From Micromonospora cabrerizensis (GTDB taxonomy: Bacteria; Actinomycetota; Actinomycetes; Mycobacteriales; Micromonosporaceae), in the NCBI RefSeq assembly GCF_022230955.1, contig NZ_JAKKFI010000001.1:33850-97849 (forward strand): a stretch of 64,000 nucleotides of DNA, given 5' to 3'. Made by a program: the position numbers and the translations under genes. The notes under the pieces are model-generated. The model saw nothing but the letters and a program-made list of their open reading frames with translations, searched no databases and had not been told where the DNA came from. Shown piece by piece: positions 36,072 to 45,566 of the stretch (position 1 is its first letter; every line of letters begins with the position of its first letter).

Positions 36072-37873
36072 CCGGCACGCCGGCACGGACCCTGCTGCTG
36101 TGGTGCCCGGACTGGCCGGTGCTCGCCGCCGAGATTGTCGACGGGGTGCCGGCGACCGGCCCGGTCGCCGTGCTGCACGCCAACCGGGTGGTCGCCTGCT
36201 CCGAGCGGGCCCGCGCCGAGGGGGTGCGCCGAGGGCTGCGCAAACGGGAGGCGCAGGGTCGCTGCCCGCAGCTCACCGTCGTGGACTACGACCCGGGTCG
36301 GGACGCCCGGGCGTTCGAGCCGGTGGTCGCCGCGGTGGAGGAGTTGGTCGCCGGCGTCGAGGTGGTCCGTCCGGGGGCCTGCGCGGTGGCCGCCCGCGGG
36401 CCGAGCCGTTACCTCGGTGGCGAGGAGGCGGCCGCCGAGCGGATCATCGAGCACGTCGCCCAGTCGTGCCTGGTGGAGAGCCAGGTGGGCATCGCCGACG
36501 GGGTGTTCGCGGCCGGGTTGGCCGCTCGCGCCGGTCGGGTGGTGGCACCGGGTGGGACACCCGAGTTCCTGGCCGGGTTGCCGGTCGAGGCGCTCGGCCG
36601 CTCGGCGCTGGCCGACCTGCTGCGTCGGCTCGGTGTGCGCACTCTCGGCGACTTCGCCGCGCTGCCGGCTGGCGACGTGCTGGCCCGGTTCGGGTTCGAC
36701 GGTGCGCTGGCCCATCGGCTGGCCGCCGGGCGGGACCACCGCCCACTCGCCGTCCGGCAGCCGCCGGCCGACCTGACGGTGACCGCCGAGCAGGACGAGC
36801 CGATCGACCGGGTCGACGTGGCGGCGTTCGTGGCCCGGGCGTTGGCTGAGCAGTTGCATGAGCGGCTGGCCGGGCACGGGCTGGCCTGCACCCGGCTCGG
36901 CATCGAGGCGGTCACCGAGCACGGCCAGGAACTGCACCGGGTGTGGCGGCACGACGGCCTGCTCACCGCCGCGGCCATCGCCGACCGGGTGCGCTGGCAG
37001 CTCGACGGCTGGCTCTCCGGCAGCAGTGGCCGCGCCGGCGCCCGACCGGCCCGACCGACGGCCGGCATCATCCGGCTGCGACTGATCCCGGACGGGGTGA
37101 TCGCCCAGGCCGGTCTACAGGCCGGCCTGTGGGGGGAGACGGGCGAGGAGCGGGAACGGGCGCACCGGGCGCTGAGCCGGGTGCAGGGCATCCTGGGTCC
37201 GGAAGCGGTGGTGACCGCGGTGCTCGGCGGTGGGCGCTCCCCAGCCGACCAGGTGCGACTGGTGCCGTGGGGCGACGAACGCCTCCCCGCGCGTCCCGGC
37301 CCGCCACCGCTGCCCGGCGGGCCGGTCGCGCCTTCCGGCTCGGCGCCGTTGTCCGGTGGGTCGGTCGCGCCTTCCGGCTCGGCGTCGCTGTCCGGTGGGC
37401 CGGTCGTGCGTACCGCTCCGGCATCGCCGCCCGGTGGGCCGGTCGCGCCTTCCGCCCCGGCATCGCTGCCCGGTGGGCCGGTCGCCAGTGGCGGCGGCCG
37501 GGCCGTCGGTGCCGGTCGGCCCGCCGACCACAGCGCGGGCGGGGTTCCACCGTGGCCCGGCCGGCTTCCGGCGCCCGCACCGGCGATGGTGCTGCCCAGC
37601 CCGCTCGCCGCGACCGTGCACGACGCCGCCGGCGAGGCGGTGGTGATCAGCGCGCGGCTGGCGGTGAGCGCTCCACCAGCCCGGCTGGTGGTCGGCACCG
37701 GCCGGCCGGCGGAGATCGTCGGCTGGGTCGGCCCGTGGCCGGTGGACGAGCGGTGGTGGGCCCCCGCCGAGGCGCGGCGGCGGGCACGGTTCCAGGTCTG
37801 CCTGGCCGACGGCACCGCCCTGCTGCTCGCCGTCGAGGCCGGGCAGTGGTTGGTGGAGGCGATCTATGACTGA
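36068..37873 (+). CDS. imuB: ImuB, catalytically inactive Y-family polymerase homologue
   Basis: 601 aa. Seen: Y-family palm/fingers order starting RTLLLWCPDWPVLAAEI, helix-hairpin-helix segment (LADLLRRLGVRTLGDFAALPAGDVLARFG) and little-finger region, but the DxD and SxDE catalytic acids of active Y polymerases are absent, as in known ImuB. It bridges the beta clamp, ImuA' and DnaE2. Residues about 413-477 are five 13-residue Gly/Pro/Ser repeats (37304-37498), an unusual linker before the C-terminal domain. GTG 36068 overlaps the imuA' stop. Confidence 0.92.
   Translation: MTGTPARTLLLWCPDWPVLAAEIVDGVPATGPVAVLHANRVVACSERARAEGVRRGLRKREAQGRCPQLTVVDYDPGRDARAFEPVVAAVEELVAGVEVVRPGACAVAARGPSRYLGGEEAAAERIIEHVAQSCLVESQVGIADGVFAAGLAARAGRVVAPGGTPEFLAGLPVEALGRSALADLLRRLGVRTLGDFAALPAGDVLARFGFDGALAHRLAAGRDHRPLAVRQPPADLTVTAEQDEPIDRVDVAAFVARALAEQLHERLAGHGLACTRLGIEAVTEHGQELHRVWRHDGLLTAAAIADRVRWQLDGWLSGSSGRAGARPARPTAGIIRLRLIPDGVIAQAGLQAGLWGETGEERERAHRALSRVQGILGPEAVVTAVLGGGRSPADQVRLVPWGDERLPARPGPPPLPGGPVAPSGSAPLSGGSVAPSGSASLSGGPVVRTAPASPPGGPVAPSAPASLPGGPVASGGGRAVGAGRPADHSAGGVPPWPGRLPAPAPAMVLPSPLAATVHDAAGEAVVISARLAVSAPPARLVVGTGRPAEIVGWVGPWPVDERWWAPAEARRRARFQVCLADGTALLLAVEAGQWLVEAIYD
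37304..37498 (+). repeat. five 39-bp in-frame tandem repeats within imuB
   Basis: Units at 37304, 37343, 37382, 37421 and 37460 encode variants of a 13-residue motif such as APLSGGSVAPSGS. They form a flexible linker between the polymerase-like core and C-terminal region of ImuB. Confidence 0.85.
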
Positions 37874-37909
37874 GCGTCCAGCCGGGTCGATCAGGCCGAG
37901 GGTGCGGAA

Positions 37910-40900
37910 ATGAGCTTCCACAACCCGAAGATGCCCTGGTCGGAGCTGGAGAGGGTGCTCTCCGGGCGGGTCGACGGCGGTTCCGGCAGGTCGGGCGGCG
38001 GTCGGTCGCGCGACGAGCGGCACCTGCACGTGGTGGACCCGCTCGCCGTGGACGCCGACGGGGGAGACTCCCCGGCCTGGAGCCGCCACCGCGAGCGGTA
38101 CCAGCCACCGGAGCTGACCCGCCCCGACGGGGTGGTGCCCTACGCGGAGCTGCACGCGCACACCAACTTCAGCTTCCTCGACGGTGCCAGCCATCCCGAG
38201 GAGTTGGCCGAGGAGGCGGCCCGGCTGGGGCTCACCGCGCTCGCCGTCACCGACCACGACGGCTTCTACGGGGTGGTCCGCTTCGCCGAGGCGGCCCGCA
38301 CGCTGGGCCTGCCGACCATCTTCGGCGCGGAGCTGTCCCTCGGGCTGCCCGGCCCGCAGAACGGCGAACCCGACCCGCACGGCGCGCACCTGCTGGTGCT
38401 CGCGCACGGCCATGAGGGGTATGCCCGGCTGGCCACCACCATCGCCCGCGCCCAACTGCGCGGCGGGGAGAAGGGCCGCCCGGTCTACGGAGAGCTGGAG
38501 GAGGTCGCCGCCGAGCTACGCGATCACGTGCTGGTGCTGACCGGCTGCCGCAAGGGGCACGTGCCGGGCGCGCTGCTCACCGAGGGGGTGGACGCGGCGG
38601 CCCGCGAGCTGGACCGGCTGACCTCGCTCTTCGGTGCGGAGACGGTGGCGGTGGAGCTGACCGACCACGGCCATCCTGTCGACGCCGACCGCAACGACGC
38701 GCTCGCCGACTTGGCCGCCGCAGCCGGGTTGCCGACGGTGGCCAGCAACAACGTGCACTACGCCAGCCCCGGCCGGCGTCGGCTGGCCACCACCGTCGCC
38801 GCCGTCCGCGCCCGACGCAGTCTGGACGAGATCGACGGCTGGCTGCCCGCGGCGGCCACTGCCCACCTGCGCAGCGGCGCGGAGATGGCGGCCCGGTTCG
38901 CCGCGTACCCGGGCGCGGTGGCGCGGGCTGCCGAGTTCGGTGCCGAGTTGGCCTTCGACCTCCAGCTCGTCGCGCCGCAGCTGCCGGCGTACCCGGTGCC
39001 ACCGGGGCACACGGAGATGAGCTGGCTGCGGAAGTTGACCGCCGACGGGGCACGGGAGCGCTACGGGCCGCCGCAGGCGCACCCGACGGCGTACGCGCAA
39101 CTCGACCACGAGCTGAACATGATCGAGGAGTTGGGCTTCCCCGGCTACTTCCTGGTGGTCTACGACATCGTCACGTTCTGCCGTGAGCAGGACATCTACT
39201 GCCAGGGTCGGGGCTCGGCGGCCAACTCGGCGGTCTGCTACGCGTTGCGGATCACCAATGTGGACGCGGTCCGGCACCGGCTGCTCTTCGAGCGGTTCCT
39301 CGCCCCGGAACGCGACGGCCCGCCGGACATCGACGTGGACATCGAGTCCGACCGTCGGGAGGAGGTGATCCAGCACGTCTACACCCGCTACGGCCGGGAG
39401 CACGCCGCCCAGGTCGCCAACGTCATCTCCTACCGGCCCCGGTCGGCGGTGCGGGACGTGGCCAAGGCGTTCGGCTACTCGCCGGGGCAGCAGGACGCCT
39501 GGAGCAAGCAGATCGACCGGTGGGGCTCGGTCGCCACGGTCGACGTGGAGAACATCCCGGAGCAGGTGGTGGAGTACGCCAACGAGTTGCAGACGTTCCC
39601 CCGGCACCTGGGCATCCACTCCGGCGGCATGGTGATCTGCGACCGGCCGGTGATCGAGGTCTGCCCGGTGGAGTGGGGGCGGATGCCCGGGCGCAGCGTC
39701 CTGCAGTGGGACAAGGACGACTGCGCGGCGGTCGGCCTGGTCAAGTTCGACCTGCTCGGGCTGGGCATGCTCTCCGCCCTGCACTACGGCTACGACATGA
39801 TCGGCCAGAGCCTCGACCTGGGTGACATGACCCTGGACGACCCGGAGGTCTACGACATGCTCTGCCGGGCCGACTCGGTCGGGGTGTTCCAGGTGGAGAG
39901 TCGCGCGCAGATGGCCACCCTGCCCCGGCTCAAGCCCCGCGAGTTCTACGACCTGGTGGTCGAGGTGGCGCTGATCCGGCCCGGCCCGATCCAGGGTGGT
40001 TCGGTGCACCCGTTCATCCGGCGCAAGAACGGCCAGGAGCCGGTGACCTTCGCGCACCCGCTGATGCGCAACGCCCTGGAGAAGACCCTGGGTGTGCCGC
40101 TGTTCCAGGAGCAGTTGATGCAGCTCGCCATCGACCTGGCCGGCTTCGACGCGGCCGAGGCCGACCAGCTGCGTCGGGCGATGGGCGCCAAACGGTCGGT
40201 CGAGCGGATGACCCGGATCGCCGATCGGCTCTACGCCGGGATGGCCGAGCGGGGCATCACCGGTGAGTTGGCCGACGACGTCTACCGCAAGCTCACCGCG
40301 TTCGCCAGTTACGGCTTCCCGGAGAGCCACGCGATGAGCTTCGCCTACCTGGTCTACGCCAGCTCCTGGCTCAAGCGTTACCACCCGGCGCCGTTCCTGG
40401 CCGCGCTGCTCAACGCCCAGCCGATGGGCTTCTACTCACCGCAGACCCTGGTCGACGACGCCCGCCGGCACGGGGTGGAGGTCCGTCGCCCGGACATCAA
40501 CGCCAGCGGGGCGTTGGCGGTGCTGGAGTCCACCCCGGACACCCGGTGGGGCAGTGGGCCGGGGGAGCCGCCGCACGCCTGGGGGTTGGGCGGCCCGGCC
40601 GTCCGGCTCGGCCTGTCCGGCGTACGGACCCTCGGCGCCGACGTGGCCGAGCGGATCGAGGCCGAACGGGCCGCCGGTGGGTCGTACCGGGACATGCCTG
40701 ATCTGGCCCGGCGGGTCGGTCTCACCGCCGCGCAGCTGGAGGCGTTGGCCACCGCGGACGCCTTCGCCTGTTTCGGGCTGACCCGGCGGCAGGCGCTGTG
40801 GGCCGCCGGTGCGGCCGCCCAGGACCGGCCGGGCCGGCTGCCCGGCACGGTGACCGGCGCGGCGGCGCCCACGCTGCCCGGGATGGAGGCGGTGGACCGG

Positions 40901-41296
40901 CTGGTCGCCGACGTGTGGGCCACCGGGCTGTCGCCGGAGAGCCATCCCGCCCGGTTCATCCGGGGTCAGCTCGACGTGTTGGGCGCGGTGCCGATCGCCC
41001 GGCTCGGCCGGGTGGAGCCGGGGCAACGGATCCGGGTCGGTGGCATCGTCACCCACCGGCAACGCCCGGCGACCGCGGGCGGGGTCACCTTCCTCAACCT
41101 GGAGGACGAGACGGGGATGCTCAACGTCACCTGTTCGCCGGGGCTGTGGCAGCGCTACCGGCGGGTGGCCCGCACCAGCGCCGCGCTGGTGGTCCGGGGC
41201 CGGTTGCAGCGGCACGAGGGGGTGACCAACCTGGTCGCCGACCGGCTGGACGCCATCGAGCCGCCGGTCAGCCCCGCCTCCCGTGACTTCCGGTGA
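37910..41296 (+). CDS. dnaE2: error-prone DNA polymerase III alpha subunit DnaE2
   Basis: 1128-aa polymerase for damage-induced mutagenesis. Seen: PHP domain YAELHAHTNFSFLDGASHPEEL, palm with the catalytic PDIDVDIESDRREE acids and the upstream GRGSAANSAVCYAL motif, FLVVYDIV, KFDLLGLGML, fingers, helix-hairpin-helix, and an OB fold near the C-terminus (VGGIVTHRQRPATAGGVTFLNLEDETG). It lacks the tau-binding tail of DnaE1. Lies 36 bp after imuB, completing the imuA'-imuB-dnaE2 cassette under LexA control. Confidence 0.95.
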   Translation: MSFHNPKMPWSELERVLSGRVDGGSGRSGGGRSRDERHLHVVDPLAVDADGGDSPAWSRHRERYQPPELTRPDGVVPYAELHAHTNFSFLDGASHPEELAEEAARLGLTALAVTDHDGFYGVVRFAEAARTLGLPTIFGAELSLGLPGPQNGEPDPHGAHLLVLAHGHEGYARLATTIARAQLRGGEKGRPVYGELEEVAAELRDHVLVLTGCRKGHVPGALLTEGVDAAARELDRLTSLFGAETVAVELTDHGHPVDADRNDALADLAAAAGLPTVASNNVHYASPGRRRLATTVAAVRARRSLDEIDGWLPAAATAHLRSGAEMAARFAAYPGAVARAAEFGAELAFDLQLVAPQLPAYPVPPGHTEMSWLRKLTADGARERYGPPQAHPTAYAQLDHELNMIEELGFPGYFLVVYDIVTFCREQDIYCQGRGSAANSAVCYALRITNVDAVRHRLLFERFLAPERDGPPDIDVDIESDRREEVIQHVYTRYGREHAAQVANVISYRPRSAVRDVAKAFGYSPGQQDAWSKQIDRWGSVATVDVENIPEQVVEYANELQTFPRHLGIHSGGMVICDRPVIEVCPVEWGRMPGRSVLQWDKDDCAAVGLVKFDLLGLGMLSALHYGYDMIGQSLDLGDMTLDDPEVYDMLCRADSVGVFQVESRAQMATLPRLKPREFYDLVVEVALIRPGPIQGGSVHPFIRRKNGQEPVTFAHPLMRNALEKTLGVPLFQEQLMQLAIDLAGFDAAEADQLRRAMGAKRSVERMTRIADRLYAGMAERGITGELADDVYRKLTAFASYGFPESHAMSFAYLVYASSWLKRYHPAPFLAALLNAQPMGFYSPQTLVDDARRHGVEVRRPDINASGALAVLESTPDTRWGSGPGEPPHAWGLGGPAVRLGLSGVRTLGADVAERIEAERAAGGSYRDMPDLARRVGLTAAQLEALATADAFACFGLTRRQALWAAGAAAQDRPGRLPGTVTGAAAPTLPGMEAVDRLVADVWATGLSPESHPARFIRGQLDVLGAVPIARLGRVEPGQRIRVGGIVTHRQRPATAGGVTFLNLEDETGMLNVTCSPGLWQRYRRVARTSAALVVRGRLQRHEGVTNLVADRLDAIEPPVSPASRDFR

Positions 41297-41392
41297 CCGG
41301 TCGGCTACGTAAATCTCACGTTTGAGCTGCGCTTCTGAGGAGAAGTGCAGGTCACGCGAGCGGTGTGGCGCGCGTGGACTCGGGAGGGACAC

Positions 41393-42742
41393 ATGTCACG
41401 GATACTGCGGGCGACGGCCTTCGCCGGGGCGCTCACTCTGGTGCTCAGTGGCTGTGGGGGCGTCGGCGGGGACAGCGACGCGGGCGGCGGCACCGCCGCC
41501 AAGGGCACGCTGAGCACCATGGGTTTCGGCTTCTCCGACGAGATCGCCACCACCCGGGTGGACGCCTTCAAGCGTGACCATCCCGACGTCGAGCTGAAGG
41601 TCACCGAGGGGGCCTTCGACGAGCAGCAGTTCCTCTCCGCGGTCGCCTCGGGCAACCCCCCGGACCTGGTCTACATGGACCGCAAGCTGATCGGCACGTA
41701 CGCCAAGCGCGGGTCGATCCAGCCGCTGACCGACTGCGTCAAGAAGCAGGCCATCGACCTGGAGCAGTACCGGCCGGCCGCCCGCGCCCAGGTCACGCTC
41801 GACGACACCGTCTACGGCATCCCCGAGTTCTCCACCGTCCGGGTGGTCTACCTCAACGAGGGGCTGCTCAAGCAGGCCGGGCTGACCGCCGACCAGGTCA
41901 ACCTGGCCGACTGGGCCGCGTTGCCCCAGCTCAACGCCAAGCTGGCCGAGGTCTCCGGCGGCCGACTCTCCCGGATCGGCATCGACCCGAAGGTCCCCGA
42001 GTTCCTGCCGATGTGGGCCAAGGCCAACGGCGCCGACATGCTCTCCGCCGACGGCCGCACCGCCAAACTGGACGATCCCCGGGTGGTCGAGGCGCTGACC
42101 ACCGGGGTCAACCTGATCCAGCAGCAGGGCGGCTGGGGCAAATTCAAGTCGTTCCGGGACACCTTCGACTTCTTCGGCGCACAGAACCCGCTGACCCAGA
42201 AGCAGATCGTGGCGTGGCCGATGGAGGAGTGGTTCCTCAACCAGGCCGCCAAGAACAGCCCGAACGCCGAGTTGGTGGTCAAGCCGTTCGTGGACCGGCA
42301 GGGCAAGCCGCTGACCCAGTCCGCCGGGCAGGCCTGGGTGGTCACCAAGGGCGCGAAGAACCCGGACGCGGCGTGTGCGTTCGTCAAGCAGATGACCGCC
42401 ACCGACACCTGGGTGGCCGCCGCGAAGGCCCGGGTGGACGCCCGCAAGGCCGCCGGCCAGCCGTTCACCGGCCTCTACACGGCGAACGCCATCGCCGACA
42501 AGAAGATCTTCGACGAGCTGTACCAGCCGACCGGCAACAAGCGCTTCGATGACGCCGTGGCCACCATCCGCTCGGTGCAGGACGCCGCGTTCGCGATGCC
42601 CGCCTCTCCGGCCGGGGCGGAGTTCGACAAGGCGTACTACGACGCGGTCAACCGGGTGCTCGCCGGCCAGGCGCAGCCCGCGCAGGCGTTGCAGCGGGCC
42701 CAGCAGGAGGCCACCGCCGCGCTGGACAAGGCCGCGAAGTAG
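41393..42742 (+). CDS. sugar ABC transporter solute-binding lipoprotein
   Basis: 449-aa extracytoplasmic binding protein. Seen: lipobox LVLSGC with lipidated Cys21, Gly/Asp spacer, then the MalE-type bilobal domain (FKRDHPDVELKVTEGAFDEQQFLSAVASGNPPDLVYMDRK, GIPEFSTVRVVYLNEGLLKQAG, and C-terminal AFVKQMTATDTW). GGGAGGGAC precedes ATG 41393; the in-frame start at 41345 lacks one. Substrate is a sugar of unknown type. First gene of the importer operon; no ATPase gene is nearby, so a shared MsiK-like ATPase probably energises it. A short imperfect stem (near 41326-41352) precedes it. Confidence 0.92.
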   Translation: MSRILRATAFAGALTLVLSGCGGVGGDSDAGGGTAAKGTLSTMGFGFSDEIATTRVDAFKRDHPDVELKVTEGAFDEQQFLSAVASGNPPDLVYMDRKLIGTYAKRGSIQPLTDCVKKQAIDLEQYRPAARAQVTLDDTVYGIPEFSTVRVVYLNEGLLKQAGLTADQVNLADWAALPQLNAKLAEVSGGRLSRIGIDPKVPEFLPMWAKANGADMLSADGRTAKLDDPRVVEALTTGVNLIQQQGGWGKFKSFRDTFDFFGAQNPLTQKQIVAWPMEEWFLNQAAKNSPNAELVVKPFVDRQGKPLTQSAGQAWVVTKGAKNPDAACAFVKQMTATDTWVAAAKARVDARKAAGQPFTGLYTANAIADKKIFDELYQPTGNKRFDDAVATIRSVQDAAFAMPASPAGAEFDKAYYDAVNRVLAGQAQPAQALQRAQQEATAALDKAAK

Positions 42743-42748
42743 CCCGCG

Positions 42749-43696
42749 ATGGCCACCGTCACCGCTCCCGCTCCGGGTCGGCGCCGTCGTACGCCGCTGG
42801 CCCGGCGGGAGGCGCGCTGGGCGTACCTCTTCCTGGCGCCGTGGATCGTCGGGTTCCTGGTCTTCTCGGCCGGGCCGATGATCGCCAGTCTCTGGTTGAG
42901 CTTCACCGAGTACGACGTGATCAACCCTCCGGAGTACACCGGGCTGGACAACTACCGGCAGCTGATGAGTGACCCGGCGGTGGCCCGCAGCCTGGGCAAC
43001 ACCGTCTACTACACGGCGCTGCACGTACCGCTGGTGATGCTCATCTCGCTGGGCCTGGCGCTGCTGCTCAAGCGGGTCGGCCGGTTGCAGGGCTTCTTCC
43101 GTACCGTCTTCTACCTGCCGGTGATGACCCCGGCGGTGGCCGTCGGCATCCTGTTCCTGCTGCTGCTCAACACCCAGGACGGCCTGATCAACCGGGTGCT
43201 CGGCCTGGTCGGGATCGACGGTCCGAGCTGGACCACCGACCCGGGCTGGGTGATGCCCGGCATCATCCTGATGAGCCTGTGGAGCCTCGGCTCCACGGTG
43301 ATCATCTATCTGGCCGCGTTGCAGAACGTGCCCCGTGACCTGTACGAGGCGGCTGCCATCGACGGTGCCGGCCCCTGGGCCCGGTTCCGGTCGGTCACCC
43401 TGCCGATGATCTCGGGTGCGCTGTTCTTCACGCTGATCGTCAACACGATCGCGTCGCTGCAGATGTTCACCGAGGTCTACACGATGTACTTCGGCAACCG
43501 GCAGACGCAGAACTCGTTCAACAGTGACGCGGCCACCTTCTACGTCATCCACCTGTTCCAGGAGGCGTTCCAGTTCCTGCACATGGGCTTCGCGTCGGCG
43601 ATGGCGTGGCTGCTTTTCGTGATCATCTTGATCATCACTCTGATACAGGTGAAACTCAGCAACCGGTTCGTGTACTACGAGGGAGAAGACACGTGA
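42749..43696 (+). CDS. sugar ABC transporter permease (MalF-type)
   Basis: 315 aa, six transmembrane helices. Seen: the N-terminal WAYLFLAPWIVGFLVFSAGPMI and the cytoplasmic EAA loop EAAAIDGAGPWARFRSVTLPMI that docks the ATPase. Six bases after the binding-protein gene. Its stop overlaps the GTG of the next small ORF (GTGA). Confidence 0.93.
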   Translation: MATVTAPAPGRRRRTPLARREARWAYLFLAPWIVGFLVFSAGPMIASLWLSFTEYDVINPPEYTGLDNYRQLMSDPAVARSLGNTVYYTALHVPLVMLISLGLALLLKRVGRLQGFFRTVFYLPVMTPAVAVGILFLLLLNTQDGLINRVLGLVGIDGPSWTTDPGWVMPGIILMSLWSLGSTVIIYLAALQNVPRDLYEAAAIDGAGPWARFRSVTLPMISGALFFTLIVNTIASLQMFTEVYTMYFGNRQTQNSFNSDAATFYVIHLFQEAFQFLHMGFASAMAWLLFVIILIITLIQVKLSNRFVYYEGEDT

Positions 43697-43869
43697 CTTC
43701 GATGATCGGCCACAACGGCGTGGCCAACGCGCGGCGTACCCGGCTGACCGCGGGCTGGGTGCCCGAGCAGCAGATCGAGCCGCGCGAGTACCAGCTCACC
43801 GACGGTCCGGTCGCCAACGTTCGGCGGTCGCGGGCGGAGGAGGATCCGGCAGCTGGGGCCGAGTCGTGA
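43693..43869 (+). CDS. 58-aa ORF coupled between the two permease genes
   Basis: Begins with GTG 43693 in a GTGA overlap with the first permease and ends in a second GTGA overlap with the next permease (GTG 43866). Sequence VTSMIGHNGVANARRTRLTA then WVPEQQIEPREYQLTDGPVANV, charged C-terminus; no membrane helix or cysteine. The double coupling makes translation likely, but I do not recognise the protein and cannot exclude that it only keeps ribosomes moving between the two permeases. Confidence 0.6.
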   Translation: MTSMIGHNGVANARRTRLTAGWVPEQQIEPREYQLTDGPVANVRRSRAEEDPAAGAES

Positions 43870-44789
43870 CCACCGCCGTCGAGCGGGGCGCCGCGTCACC
43901 GGTCTCCGGCATCTCGCCGGCCCGGCCGGCGGCGCCCCGGTCGGCGGCCGGTGCGGGCCGTCGGTCACCCTGGCAACGGGTGCTCTTCGTGGTGGCGCTG
44001 GTGGGCGCCGCCGTGATCTTCATGCTGCCGTTCGTCTGGCTGGTCAGCGCCTCGCTGCGCCCCCGGGAGTACGTCTTCGCCCCCGGCTTCCTGCCGGTCC
44101 CGTTCGCTCCGGAGAACTACGCCGAGGCCTGGCGGGCCGTGCCACTGGTGACCTGGTTCGGCAACAGCGTGGTGGTCGGTGTGGCCGCCGCCGCGGCGGC
44201 GACCCTCTCCAGCGCCTGGGTGGCCTTCGGCTTCGCCTACTTCCGCTTTCCCGGCCGCAACCTGCTCTTCGGGCTGGTCCTGGCGACCATGATGCTGCCG
44301 TTCGCGGTCACCATGATCCCGACGTATCTCATCTGGTCGGACCTGGGGTTGACCGACACCCAGGTGCCGCTCTGGGCGGGCAACCTGTTCGGCTCGGCGT
44401 TCTACATCTTCCTGTTGCGGCAGTTCCTGCTCGCTCTGCCCCGGGAATACTTCGAGGCCGCCCGGGTGGACGGGGCGAGTTACCCGCAGCTGTTCTGGAA
44501 GATGGCCTTTCCGCTGATCCGCCCGGCGCTGCTGGTCGCCTTCGTCTTCGAGTTCAAGGCCAGCTGGACGGACCTGCTCAAGCCGCTGATCTACCTGCGC
44601 AACGAGCAGCTCTACACCCTGCCGCGCGGGCTCAAGGTCGTGCTGGACCGGTTCGGCTACGGCGGTGAGCAGCAGTGGGAGATCGTGCTCGCCGGGAGTG
44701 TGCTGGCCACCGTCCCGATGATCATTCTGTTCTTCCTGGCCCAGCGGCACTTTGTCGAGGGCATCGCCACCACCGGCCGCAAGGGCTGA
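43866..44789 (+). CDS. sugar ABC transporter permease (MalG-type)
   Basis: 307 aa, six helices. Seen: a long basic/Pro N-terminal tail, VLFVVALVGAAVIFMLPFVWLVSASLRP, the EAA loop EAARVDGASYPQLFWKMAFPLIRPAL and the typical RHFVEGIATTGRKG C-terminus. Completes the importer with the upstream lipoprotein and MalF-type permease. GTG start coupled to the small ORF. Confidence 0.93.
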   Translation: MTTAVERGAASPVSGISPARPAAPRSAAGAGRRSPWQRVLFVVALVGAAVIFMLPFVWLVSASLRPREYVFAPGFLPVPFAPENYAEAWRAVPLVTWFGNSVVVGVAAAAAATLSSAWVAFGFAYFRFPGRNLLFGLVLATMMLPFAVTMIPTYLIWSDLGLTDTQVPLWAGNLFGSAFYIFLLRQFLLALPREYFEAARVDGASYPQLFWKMAFPLIRPALLVAFVFEFKASWTDLLKPLIYLRNEQLYTLPRGLKVVLDRFGYGGEQQWEIVLAGSVLATVPMIILFFLAQRHFVEGIATTGRKG

Positions 44790-44803
44790 CTGGACCGGGT
44801 GAC

Positions 44804-44809
44804 TAGGCT
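44804..44809 (+). promoter_or_regulatory. -10 box (TAGGCT) of a leaderless promoter
   Basis: TAGGCT lies 7 nt before GTG 44817, with no ribosome binding site. It supports GTG 44817 rather than GTG 44799 as the start of the methyltransferase, since the box falls inside the longer version. Confidence 0.55.
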
Positions 44810-44816
44810 CGACCGG

Positions 44817-45566
44817 GTGGAGCAGACCCGAGGCCGGTTCGCCGGGCCGCCGCTGACCCCCCGTACCGCCGTGATCTGGTCGGTGCTCCGTGCCGAGCTG
44901 GACCGGCGCGGCGACGCCGAGCTGACCGTGCTGGACGTGGGCGGCGGCACCGGCGGTTTCGCCGTCCCCCTGGCCCGCGCCGGGCACCGGGTCACCGTGG
45001 TCGACGCCAGCCCCGACGCGCTCGCCGCGCTCACCCGCCGGGCCGCCGAGGCCGGCGTGGCCGACCGGATCGCCGCCGTGCAGGGCGACGGCGACGCCCT
45101 CGCCGGGCTGGTCGAGCCGGCCGGCGTCGACCTGGTGCTCTGCCACTCCGTGCTGGAGGTGGTGGACGACCCCACGCCGGTGGTGACCGCGCTGGCCACC
45201 GCGCTGCGCCCCGGCGGCGCGGCCAGCGTGCTCGTGGCCGGGCGGGCCGCCGCCGTTCTGGGCCGCGCGATGAACGGCCACCTCGACGTCGCGGCGGCGC
45301 TGGCCGCCGACCCGGCCGGCACCGCCGGACCACGGGACACGCTGCGCCGACGCTACGACGCCCCCGGCGCCGCCGCGCTGCTCGACGCCGCCGGTCTCGT
45401 GGTCGAGGAGATCCACGGGGTACGCGTGCTCGCCGACCTGCTGCCGGCCGCGGTCTCCGACGGGCAGTCCGCCGCCCTGGTGGAGCTGGAACGCGCGCTG
45501 GCCGCCCAACCGCCCTACCGGGACCTGGCCGCCCAGCTGCACCTGTTCGCCCGCCGGCCGGCATGA
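44817..45566 (+). CDS. class I SAM-dependent methyltransferase
   Basis: 249-aa enzyme. Seen: SAM motif LDVGGGTGGFAVPLARAGHRVTVVDASP, motif II/III region DRIAAVQGDGDAL and DLVLCHSVLEVVDDP, as in UbiE/SmtA-like small-molecule methyltransferases. Substrate unknown. GTG 44817 chosen because it follows a -10 box by 7 nt. Overlaps the next gene by ATGA. Confidence 0.88.
   Translation: MEQTRGRFAGPPLTPRTAVIWSVLRAELDRRGDAELTVLDVGGGTGGFAVPLARAGHRVTVVDASPDALAALTRRAAEAGVADRIAAVQGDGDALAGLVEPAGVDLVLCHSVLEVVDDPTPVVTALATALRPGGAASVLVAGRAAAVLGRAMNGHLDVAAALAADPAGTAGPRDTLRRRYDAPGAAALLDAAGLVVEEIHGVRVLADLLPAAVSDGQSAALVELERALAAQPPYRDLAAQLHLFARRPA

Noticed and set aside
41326..41352. Possible riboswitch or operator upstream of the sugar importer
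   Set aside because: Only a short imperfect stem (TGCGCTTCT / AGAAGTGCA); no known riboswitch core.
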